Origin: Zea mays
Taxonomy: Eukaryota; Streptophyta; Magnoliopsida; Poales; Poaceae
Reading direction: 5' to 3'
DNA: 64,000 bases
Assembly (NCBI RefSeq): GCF_902167145.1
Contig: NC_050097.1
Span: forward strand, 116,655,982-116,719,981
In this document: positions 23,500 to 34,054 of the stretch, one piece after another
How positions within the stretch are numbered: position 1 is the first letter of the stretch
Layout of the letters: the number at the start of each line of letters is the position of its first letter
Notes under the pieces: generated by a model
What the model was told of the DNA's origin: nothing
Database searches by the model: none
Seen by the model: only the letters and a program-made list of their open reading frames with translations
Translations under genes and position numbers: made by a program

Positions 23500-26400
23500 T
23501 GTCACACCCGGCTTTAAGGAACAAAGCCAGGTGCATCTCATACATGCGCCAAGAAGACAACATATATAATAACAGAGTGTATAGAGATAAATGTCATAAA
23601 ACATCAGAGTATTTATTACATAGCGGAAGACTTATTACAAAATAAAAGGATAAACATAAAACGAACTAAGGATCGTCGGCGCCAATGTCAATTGAGAAAC
23701 GCCACCTAGATCAGATCAAACTCCTCGCTTTGTGGCTCCTCCTGAACCACCTGTTCTTCTCCTATGGGGGGTGTGAGACAGCAAGGGTGAGCTCACACAT
23801 GATTATCGCTCAACAAGTTGTGGGGAACCAGTGGACATGAACTCACAAAGGTGGGAGTTCATGTGATGTGTAAGGCTAATCAATGACAGGGGTTAAAGCT
23901 AAGCATTGCTTTTAAGTAGTTGGTCAAAAATTTATTAGCAGTTACTAAGTGTAAGTAAATACCAAACCTTAAGTAAAGTAATAGAACAAAATTAATAATA
24001 AACCCATGCAATCCAAATGACAAAATTGAATTTAAGTTCCATAATTTAATCATCAGAGAGTCCTGAGCTGCTCATGACCGTCAGCTCGGCTAGTATACCA
24101 GTTTTACACTCTACAGAGGTTGTACCCTTTACCCACAAGTCATGTTACCCATCTGCCAAGGGGTCGCGACTCCCATACACCTCTACCTAGGAGGCGAGGC
24201 AGGGCAACACTACGAGGCCTTTACAAAGTTCCACTAGCTTCCGAAAACCCGCTACAGTTTATGGGAAGAGCACTTGCAAGAATCCCCCGTCTGTCCGCCA
24301 TCGTAGCTAAATCAACCCGAGAACCTCCTTGCATGCAACTCCCCTACTGCCCTTGCCCCTTTCGGGTAAGGTAGTCTTCCACTAGCTTTCCTAATTAGTC
24401 AGCCAAGGGCGTCCCATTAATCCCTTGTGGTGGCACGTGTTACTCAAGTTAAGCTCTATGTTCCAATTAACATTAATGATCTTGACATGAACATAAATAG
24501 AATAACAAAAGAATTAGAACATAGACATAATAAATGATTATCCCAAAACCATGTAAAGCAATAGCAAACTACCCAAGTGATTCAGGGGTAAACAAGGTAA
24601 TGAGATAAACAATCTAGGGTGATCTATTGGGTCCCATCAAAATTAACCTATGCATGAATAAGTGATATTAAAGAACATTTTTGGGTAAAAAGTGATCAAG
24701 GACACAACTTGCCTTCAATGAGCTCCTGCTCAGCTACTTCTATCTGCTGCTCACCAGTATCCTCAGTCACGGGCTCTTCTACTCGCCACAATCCAAACAA
24801 GCACAGTATATGGAGAAAATTAACATCACACCTAACATGTAAACAAAATACACAGTAATAATCTACATATTAAAATAGAATCCTAGAACAAGAATCATAA
24901 TTTTTGGAGTTATAGGTTTTAAGATATGAATTTCTAAAGGTTTTATGTGGTTGAAATAGGATTAAGTGGGAAATTTAATTTCTTATTGTTTTCATGACCA
25001 AACAGAGGCTCTAGGTGATGGAGAATAAAATTACAAAATTTTAGGAACTGGAATGGAGCAATTTGGAGTTCATATGAATTTTCTATGGAATATACAAGTT
25101 TCTAGCAATTATTTATTCACTAAAAATCCATTTCTATTTTATTTCTCTGATTTCCGAGCTGACTGGGCTGGGCCTCGAATACCAGAGACAACAGGGTTTT
25201 ATATACAAAAATTCCTGTGACTCAGACTCAACCCATGCAGGACTGCGGGTTGATTTCTGTATTGGTCAGGGTTTCTTATGCAAAAGGCTTCGGCCGAAGG
25301 GGTATGGCATGCCCGTGGCCGTCCGATTAGATTTGAAGGGCGCATATTAGATCTATATTACATCAACCGGTACCCAGTGAGGAACGCAGGATGAACCGTC
25401 AACGGCCCAGATCAGCCCGGCACTCATAAGTTGAATTCACCCCAAACCGTACGATGTCGATCTAACGGTCACGAAGTGGCGAGGCGAAGGGGTAAGTCTG
25501 CATCTAATCCAGACCGTTCCCACGAGATCAACGGCCATAGCTCCTACCCCCAATCTCGCACTTGACGCGGCGGCGAGGTACACCCGCGGTGGCGCAGCTC
25601 ACCGGTGTTAGTCGAATCCGCCCCCCTATGGTGCATCGCCACTAGTTCTACTGCCCACAAAATGAAATTGGTACAACGGCGAGCATTGGAGGAGGTTTCA
25701 TACCGCCAATCGAAGCACCGAGGTAGTCCGCCCACGGCACACGGCGGATCCGCGATGTCGGCGATGAAATTCGTCGACGCTGGTGGCCAATCCAGAGCAA
25801 TACGAACTCGGCCACCCTTCCCCGACCTAGAGAAGCTTGTTGAGATTGCACCGAGAGTGCGGTCGACGGCAAACTGGTAATGGCCCCGCGACGGATCTCT
25901 GTCTTCCTCACGGCAATGGCGGGCGCGACTGCATGGTGAAGTTGCGGAGCGCGAAGACCAGGGAATAAGAGGGGAAGGTCGCCCACGAGTTGCGGCTACG
26001 ATACTTATACGCAGGTAATATGGGGCGCATCATGGTGTTAGGTCCCAAGCTGGGAGAACGGAGCCCGGCGCGAGAATCCCGGGCGGATACTGGTGGCACG
26101 AACGACCCGGCCATGGAGCATGCGCCGAAATCGGGAGAGGGGCGGACCTGGCGGATAAGCAGGAACGGAGCGAGAAAGGCGGCTAAGGGAATCCCCTCGG
26201 TGACCACAGACGAGGCCGTTTCAACAAACGCGCGTGCGAAGCGGAGGTGATGAATCCGACATCGTGGCCCCACCACCAGTGACACAAGGCGAGAGAAGGC
26301 AGAATGGGAATACGGTCGATACGCGACTGCGACGTGTGATAGGGATTCTGGCCAGGTGGACCCACGGGGCAGTGCGCGCGTTCGGTGGGGAGAGAGGCTG

Positions 26401-26963
26401 GTGACATGGGCCCGCATCTCAGTGGCGAGCGGTCGGTAGCGCGCGGTGGAGCTAAGTGGGCCGCGCAGAGGGTTTTCCCTGGTGGGCCAAAATTGTAGCC
26501 GAAGCCCAGGTAAGTGATTTTCCCTTTATCTTTTGTTTTTATTTTCTATTCTTCTTATTCATAATTATTTTGAATAAATTTTGAATTTGAATATGAGTTT
26601 CTTTTGAGTAAATTACACAAATTCAAACCCTAGTGCAGAGATAATATATTTTTATTTACTTATCATTATTTTTTATATCCACTTCATGCTTGTTTTCTTC
26701 TCTTTTCTAAATTCTAGAATTCCTTTTTTTGAAATTAAATTCCACTTTGAGCTTTTAATATATTTCACATCATTTTATGTTGTCACAAAATGCACACCAA
26801 ATAAAATATCAGCATGATGCATGTATTATCTTCGGGTATTTCTTGTTAATCATGTTTTTGTGTAAGTGATATGTTCACATGAAATGATAAACATGGGTAA
26901 CACATATAGATATAGAGTATTATACTTTCTCTTTTTAGCCTTTCATACAAAGTGGGTGTTACA
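23500..26963 (-). repeat. 3' LTR of Gypsy B
   Basis: 3464 bp, near-identical to 30471-33933. The ORFs inside it (for example 25648-26417) occur in both LTRs and are not genes. On the minus strand TATAAGTAT (plus 26001-26009, and 32972-32980 in the other LTR) is a candidate TATA box at the edge of the GC-rich region. Confidence 0.95.
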
Positions 26964-26977
26964 AATCCTACCCCCTT
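26964..26977 (-). other. Polypurine tract of Gypsy B
   Basis: Minus-strand AAGGGGGTAGGATT immediately before the 3' LTR. It is nearly the same as the tract of Gypsy C (54789-54803). Confidence 0.85.
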
Positions 26978-27000
26978 AAAAAGAATCTTGTCCTCGAGAT

Positions 27001-28617
27001 TTAGGAGGAACGAGGGAAAAGATGGGGAAAATCTATGCGGAGCTCTTCCTCTCTCTCCCAAGTTGCTTCATCTTCGCCATGGTGACTCCATTGCACTTTG
27101 CACATCTTTATCACATTATTTCTTGTAACTCTAGTCAAAGTATCAAGAATCTTGATCGGGTACTCCGTGTAAGTCAAATCACCCTGAGCACTGAGTTCTT
27201 CCATTGGTAACTGTTCCTCGGGTCCATGGAGACATTTCTTAAGTTGAGATACGTGAAATACATTATGCACATCCGATAGCGTAGCAGGTAGCTCGAGTTG
27301 GTATGCCATCTCCCCAACTCGCCTAAAGATCAAGAATGGTCCAATATAGCGAGGGGACAATTTGCCCTTAACTTTGAATCTCCTCATTCCACGAAGTGGT
27401 GACACCTTGAGATACACATAATCTCCTTCTTCAAATTCCAGTGGTCTCCTTCTATTATCAGCATAGCTCTTTTGTCTGGTTTGAGCTACCTTCAAATTCT
27501 CTCGAATTAGACGAACTTGTTCTTCTGCTTCTTGAATCAGTTCAGGCCCAAAGAACTGTCTTTCTCCAGTCTGATCCCAATACAAAGGAGTCCTGCACTT
27601 CCTCCCATATAAAGCTTCAAAAGGTGACATCTTCAGACTGGCCTGATAACTATTGTTATACGAGAACTCAGCATATGGTAGACTTTTATCCCAACTTCCT
27701 CCATGCTGAAGGGCACAAGCTCTCAACATATCTTCCAAAACTTGATTTGTCCTTTCAGTCTGTCCATCAGTCTGAGGGTGATAAGCCGTACTAAAATTCA
27801 ACTTCGTGCTCATGTTCTCATGAAAGCTTCTCCAAAATCTTGAGGTAAACTGCGGACCTCGATCAGACACGATCTTCTTTGGTACTCCATGTAAACACAC
27901 AATCCGAGCCATATATAACTCTGCCAGTTGTGAACCTTTATAAGTAGTCTTGACAGGAATGAAGTGAGCCACTTTAGTCAGTCTATCCACAATCACCCAT
28001 ATAGCATCATATCCTTTCTGGGTGCAAGGCAATCCTGTAATGAAATCCATACCAATATCTTCCCACTTCTACTCGGGTATCTTCAGTTGGTGCAGTAGTC
28101 CAGCTGGCCTCTGGTGTTCAGCCTTAACTCTTTGACATACATCGCACTTAGCCACATGTGCAGCTACATCTCTTTTCAATCCATACCACCAATACTTCCG
28201 CTTCAAATCCTGATACATCTTGGTACTTCCAGGATGAATGGAATAATCTGAATCATGGGCCTCCTTTAAAATAGTCTCTCGAAGGCTTTCAATATCAGGA
28301 ACACACATCCTGTCCTTGAACCATATGGTGCCTTGCTCATCTTCCGTAAATTCCGGACCTCGACCTTCAGTAATCAGATCCTTAATCTCTTTTATTTTAG
28401 CATCACCAATTTGACCTTTGCGGATTTCTTGCTCCAAGGTAGGTTCCACATCAATAGTAACTCCTTCAGTATGAGCAACTATCCCCAGGTTAAGTCTCCT
28501 AAAATCCTCAACAATCTCATCGGGTAGCTGGGCAACAACAGCTGAATGAACATGCTCCTTTCGACTCAAGGCATCTGCAACCAAATTCGCCTTGCCCGGG
28601 TGATAGTGAATTTCCAA
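27001..28617 (-). pseudogene. Integrase with chromodomain, Gypsy B
   Basis: Two open stretches in the same region, 28069-28617 and 27001-28050, parted by one TAG where TGG is expected. The first starts in late RNase H ([18 protein letters not shown]) and carries the integrase zinc segment (HDSDYSIHPGSTKMYQ, CDVCQRVKAEH). The second has the catalytic core (DFITGLP, VSDRGPQFTSRFW, HPQTDGQTERTNQ), the C-terminal domain (GDYVYLKVSPLRG) and a chromodomain (PIKILDTLTRVTRN...GEDEATWERE), complete to the stop. This is the best-preserved part of the element. Confidence 0.92.
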
Positions 28618-29690
28618 ATCATAGTCCTTAATAAGATCCGTCTAACGACGTTGCCTAAGGTTGAGATCCTGCTGTGTGAATATGTTCTTCAAACTCTAAT
28701 GATCCGTGTACACTTGACACTTGGTCCCCATGATATAATGTCTCTAAATCTTAAGCGTATGCACAACGGCTGCCAGTTCTAAGTCATGAGTGGGGTAGTT
28801 CAACTCGTGTTTCCGCAACTAACGAGACGCGTAGACAATCACATGTCCTTTTTGCATGAGCACACATCCCACTTAAATTCTCTTCCTTTCTCCAGAAGCG
28901 AGGTGATAGACTTAGCAATCTTAGAAAATCCTTCAATAAATCTCTGATAATATCCTGCAAGTCCCAAAAACTCAGAATCTCCATAACTGTAGTGGGTATG
29001 CTCCACACCACTATCTCCTTGACTTTAGTAGGATCCACTGATATCCCTCCATTAGAAATGATATGTCCAAGGAATGGCACCTCGCCAATCCAAAACTCGC
29101 ACTTGCTAAACTTGGCATAGAGTTGATTATCTCGTAGCTTCTGTAGCACCAATCTCATATGTTCCTCATGATCATGATCACTCTTGGAATAAATAAGAAT
29201 ATCGTCGATGAATACTACGATGAATTTGTCCAAATACTCCATAAACACCTTATTCTTTGGATCCATAAAATAGGTTGGTGCATTAGTTAGTCCAAATGAC
29301 ATAATGGTGAACTCATATAAACCATATACGGGTCGAAAAATCCGTCTTGGAATTATCCGATGGCCTAATCTTCATTTGATGGTAACCCGATCGGAGATCA
29401 ATCTTCGAGAATACCTTTGCACCTCTCATCTGATCAAATAAATCCTCAATACGGGGTAACGGATACTTGTTCTTCACAGTGACATCGTTAAGGGTCCTAT
29501 AATCCACGCACATCCCTTGCGATCCATCGTTCTTCTGCACAAATAGAATTGGCGCTCCCCAAGGTGAAGAATTCGAACGAATGTACCCAGCCTCTTGTAA
29601 TTCCGTTAATTGCTTCTAAGTTCCTTTAGTTCTTCTACGGACATCCTGTATGGCCGTTTGAAAGTAGGGGCAGCCCAGGTAAGGGATCAA
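28618..29690 (-). pseudogene. RT-RNase H of Gypsy B
   Basis: Reverse transcriptase with [37 protein letters not shown], the catalytic [12 protein letters not shown] and [16 protein letters not shown], then shifted RNase H sequence. The frame changes several times (near 29310, 28950 and in RNase H), so no enzyme can be made from this copy. Confidence 0.88.
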
Positions 29691-30454
29691 TGACAAACTC
29701 AACTTCCCTATATGGTGGCATCTCTGGTAACTCTTATGGGAAGACATCTGAAAAATCTCTAACCACACGGATGTTGACACCAACAAACTTCCCATCTACT
29801 AAGAATGTCGCTAGTCTGGTGGCGGTAGTTACTGCAATTCCAACTTCAAATCTTTCTCCTTTGGAACTGGTGAGTTCTATGGTTCCTTCAGCACAGTGTA
29901 TAAACTGCCTTTGCCCTTCTTAACCATGACATACCAAGGATCACATCTATAGTGCTCTCTTCTAACACTATAGGGGTAGACCATCTGGGTTAGAAACATA
30001 GGGTACGAAAGAAAGGATTGTATACAAGGCGAGTAATTACGAGGAATGTTACTGCGGGGGATTTATTAGCTAAGTAGATTAGTGTGTTATCCACTAAAGC
30101 TAATACATTACCTTATGGTGGTACATGCTAAGATGTCCAACTATAATGTTTCAATCAATCAAAGAAGCAAATCAAGCATTTATCATCAGAACAATCAACC
30201 AACATTTTTTTAAATAGAGAAAAATAGTTTTAATTTTGTCTTAGGTTCCCTATCTCTTGAGAAGGTCATAAATGTAGGATCTCAAGGTGTGAAATCCATC
30301 TCGTCTCAAAGTAGAGAAGGTAAGAGTAATCAGAGTAGAAAAGCAAAAGGTGAGACAAGATCAAGATGAGATAAGTATAGAATGAATCAGAGTAAGGTAA
30401 GTAGTGAAGGGTTTTGTCCATTTCTATCTAGGTTTCGTCCTACAGTCAACATTT
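29691..30454 (-). pseudogene. Protease remnant and short leader of Gypsy B (gag missing)
   Basis: Minus strand from the primer site: about 0.5 kb of AT-rich leader with no long frame, then the end of protease (an IDVILGMSWL-type segment near 29920-29950) and the linker to RT with a [15 protein letters not shown] motif. The protease active site and all of gag are absent. The leader and junction match 51195-51830 of Gypsy C on the opposite strand. Confidence 0.8.
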
Positions 30455-30466
30455 CCTCTGATACCA
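30455..30466 (-). other. Primer-binding site of Gypsy B
   Basis: Minus-strand TGGTATCAGAGG, the initiator-tRNA-Met primer site, four bases from the 5' LTR. Identical in Gypsy C. Confidence 0.85.
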
Positions 30467-30470
30467 CTTC

Positions 30471-33400
30471 TGTCACACCCGGCTTTAAGGAACAAAGCCA
30501 GGTGCATCTCATACATGCGCCAAGAAGACAACATATATAATAACAGAGTGTATAGAGATAAATGTCATAAAACATCAGAGTATTTATTACATAGCGGAAG
30601 ACTTATTACAAAATAAAAGGATAAACATAAAACGAACTAAGGATCGTCGGCGCCAATGTCAACTGAGAAACGCCACCTAGATCAGATCAAACTCCTCGCT
30701 TTGTGGCTCCTCCTGAACCACCTGTTCTTCTCCTATGGGGGGTGTGAGACAGCAAGGGTGAGCTCACACATGATCATCGCTCAACAAGTTGTGGGGAACC
30801 AGTGGACATGAACTCACAAAGGTGGGAGTTCATGTGATGTGTAAGGCTAATCAATGACAGGGGTTAAAGCTAAGCATTGCTTTTAAGTAGTTGGTCAAAA
30901 TTTTATTAGCAGTTACTAAGTGTAAGTAAATACCAAACCTTAAGTAAAGTAATAGAACAAAATTAATAATAAACCCATGCAATGCAAATGACAAAATTGA
31001 ATTTAAGTTCCATAATTTAATCATCAGAGAGTCCTGAGCTGCTCATGACCGTCAGCTCGGCTAGTATACCAGTTTTACACTCTGCAGAGGTTGTACCCTT
31101 TACCCACAAGTCATGTTACCCATCTGCCAAGGGGTCGCGACTCCCATACACCTCTACCTAGGAGGCGAGGCAGGGCAACACTATGAGGCCTTTACAAAGT
31201 TCCACTAGCTTCCGAAAACCCGCTACAGTTTATGGGAAGAGCACTTGCAAGAATCCCCCGTCTGTCCGCCATCGTAGCTAAATCAACCCGAGAACCTCCT
31301 TGCATGCAACTCCCCTACTGCCCTTGCCCCTTTCGGGTAAGGTAGTCTTCCACTAGCTTTCCTAATTAGTCAGCCAAGGGCGTCCCATTAATCCCTTGTG
31401 GTGGCACGTGTTACTCAAGTTAAGCTCTATGTTCCAATTAACATTAATGATCTTGACATGAACATAAATAGAATAACAAAAGAATTAGAACATAGACATA
31501 ATAAATGATTATCCCAAAACCATGTAAAGCAATAGCAAACTACCCAAGTGATTCAGGGGTAAACAAGGTAATGAGATAAACAATCTAGGGTGATCTATTG
31601 GGTCCCATCAAAATTAACCTATGCATGAATAAGTGATATTAAAGAACATTTTTGGGTAAAAAGTGATCAAGGACACAACTTGCCTTCAATGAGCTCCTGC
31701 TCAGCTACTTCTATCTGCTGCTCACCAGTATCCTCAGTCACAGGCTCTTCTACTCGCCACAATCCAAACAAGCACAGTATATGGAGAAAATTAACATCAC
31801 ACCTAACATGTAAACAAAATACACAGTAATAATCTACATATTAAAATAGAATCCTATGAACAAGAATCATAATTTTTGGAGTTATAGGTTTTAAGATATG
31901 AATTTCTAAAGGTTTTATGTGGTTGAAATAGGATTAAGTGGGAAATTTAATTTCTTATTGTTTTCATGACCAAACAGAGGCTCTAGGTGATGGAGAATAA
32001 AATTACAAAATTTTAGGAACTGGAATGGAGCAATTTGGAGTTCATATGAATTTTCTATGGAATATACAAGTTTCTAGCAATTATTTATTCACTAAAAATC
32101 CATTTCTATTTTATTTCTCTGATTTCCGAGCTGACTGGACTGGGCCTCGAATACCAGAGACAACAGGGTTTAATATACAAAAATTCCTGTGACTCAGACT
32201 CAACCCACGCAGGACTGCGGGTTGATTTCTGTATTGGTCAGGGTTTCTTATGCAAAAGGCTTCGGCCGAAGGGGTATGGCATGCCAGTGGCCGTCCGATT
32301 AGATTTGAAGGGCGCAGATTAGATCTATATTACATCAACCGGTACCCACTGAGGAACGAAGGATGAACCATCAACGGCCCAGATCAGCCCGACACTCATA
32401 AGTTGAATTCACCCCAAACCGTACGATGTCGATCTGACGGTCACGAAGTGGCGAGGCGAAGGGGTAAGTCTGCATCTAATCCAGACCGCTCCCACGAGAT
32501 CAATGGCCATAGCTCCTACCCCCAATCTCGCACTCGACGCGGCGGCGAGGTACACCCGCGGTGGCGCAGCTCACCGGTGTTAGTCGAATCCACCCCCTAC
32601 GGTGCATCGCCACTAGTTCTACTGCCCACAAAATGAAATTGGTACAACGGCGAGCATTGGAGGAGGTTTCATACTGCCAATCGAAGCACCGAGGTAGTCC
32701 ACCCACGGCACACGGCGGATTCGCGATGTCGGCGATGAAATTCGTCAACGCTGGTGGCCAATCCAGAGCAATACGAACTCGGCCACCCTTCCCCGACCTA
32801 GAGAAGCTTGTTGAGATTGCACCGAGAGTGCGGTCGACGGCAAACTGGTAATCGCCCCGCGACGGATCTCTGTCTTCCTCACGACAATGGCGGGCGCGAC
32901 TACGTGGTGAAGTTGCGGAGCGCGAAGACCAGGGAATAAGAGGGGAAGGTCGCCCACGAGTTGCGGCTACGATACTTATACGCAGGTAATATGGGGCGCA
33001 TCCTGGTGTTAGGTCCCAAGCTGGGAGAATGGAGCCCGGCGCGAGAATCCCGGGCGGATACTGGTGGCACGAACGACCTGGCCATGGAGCATGCGCCGAA
33101 ATCGGGAGAGGGGCAGACCTGGCGAATAAGCAGGAACGGAGCGAGAAAGGCGGCTAAGGGAATCCCCTCGGTGACCACAGACGAGGCCGTTTCAACAAAC
33201 GCGCGTGCGAAGCGGAGGTGATGAATCCGACATCGTGGCCCCACCACCAGTGACACAAGGCGAGAGAAGGCGGAATGGGAATACGGTCGATACGCGGCTG
33301 CGACGTGTGATAGGGATTCTGGCCAGGTGGACCAATGGGGCAGTGCGCGCGTTCGGTGGGGAGAGAGGCTGGCGACATGGGCCCGCATCTCAGTGGCGAG

Positions 33401-33933
33401 CGGTCGGTAGCGCGCGGTGGAGCTAAGTGGGCCGCGCAGAGGGTTTTCCCTGGTGGGCCAAAATTGTAGCCGAAGCCCAGGTAAGTGATTTTCCCTTTAT
33501 CTTTTGTTTTTATTTTCTATTCTTCTTATTCATAATTATTTTGAATAAATTTTGAATTTGAATATGAGTTTCTTTTGAGTAAATTACACAAATTCAAACC
33601 CTAGTGCAGAGATAATATATTTTTATTTACTTATCATTATTTTTACATCCACTTCATGCTTGTTTTCTTCTCTTTTCTAAATTCTAGAATTCCTTTTTTT
33701 GAAATTAAATTCCACTTTGAGCTTTTAATATATTTCACGTCATTTTATGTTGTCACAAAATGCACACCAAATAAAATATCAGCATGATGCATGTATTATC
33801 TTCGGGTATTTCTTGTTAATCATGTGTTTGTGTAAGTGATATGTTCACATGAAATGATAAACATGGGTAACACATATAGATATAGAGTATTATACTTTCT
33901 CTTTTTAGCCTTTCATACAAAGTGAGTGTTACA
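30471..33933 (-). repeat. 5' LTR of Gypsy B
   Basis: 3463-bp partner of 23500-26963 with the same termini and the same candidate TATA site (32972-32980). Differences are scattered substitutions and a few one- to three-base indels. Confidence 0.95.
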
Positions 33934-33938
33934 GTCCA

Positions 33939-34054
33939 CTCCGCCAGCAGTTTCCTCCTGGCCCACGAAGGGACGGCCCAGCGAGATAATAGGCCTAAAG
34001 CCTCTCGCGAGGCCTTCTTACCTTCTAGTGGACCCGGGGGATATCTGTCCTCCA
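33939..34054 (-). repeat. Tat 5' LTR, outer end
   Basis: Continues the Tat LTR across the Gypsy B insertion (after the GTCCA duplication) and stops at TCCA 34054, which on the minus strand gives an LTR start TGGAGGACAG. The change to hAT-like sequence at 34055 sets the boundary; the LTR end is inferred because the other Tat LTR is not in the window. Confidence 0.65.

Larger units (their letters stand above)
23500..33933 (-). mobile_element. Gypsy B: gag-less chromovirus inserted in the Tat LTR
   Basis: Minus-strand element with LTRs 23500-26963 (3') and 30471-33933 (5'), termini TGTCACACCC...GTGTTACA on the plus strand, and a perfect target duplication GTCCA (23495-23499 and 33934-33938). 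The internal region is only 3507 bp: primer site, a short leader, the last part of protease, RT, RNase H, integrase with chromodomain, polypurine tract. Gag and the protease active site are absent. The same arrangement is found in Gypsy C. The LTRs are very similar, so insertion was recent relative to the Tat element. Confidence 0.95.
1..34054 (-). mobile_element. Tat-lineage Ty3/Gypsy retrotransposon, interrupted by two insertions
   Basis: Minus-strand element whose own parts are 1-4036, 17734-23499 and 33939-34054. Read from its 5' end the order is LTR, primer site, gag, protease, RT, RNase H, archaeal-type RNase H, integrase, tandem repeat and antisense gene. The second RNase H and the 3' repeat/antisense region are traits of the Tat lineage (Grande and Cinful types in grasses). 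The 3' LTR lies left of the window, so total length, target duplication and LTR age cannot be read. Removing Gypsy A (4037-17728) and Gypsy B (23500-33933) rejoins the integrase frame and the LTR respectively. Coding is broken by stops and frameshifts, so this copy is dead. The lineage call is firm; the family name is not. Confidence 0.9.

Noticed and set aside
25648..26417. Open frames of up to 169 residues in the Gypsy B 3' LTR (also 32900-33388)
   Set aside because: Present only as part of LTR sequence in both LTRs; the GC-rich stretch gives chance frames.
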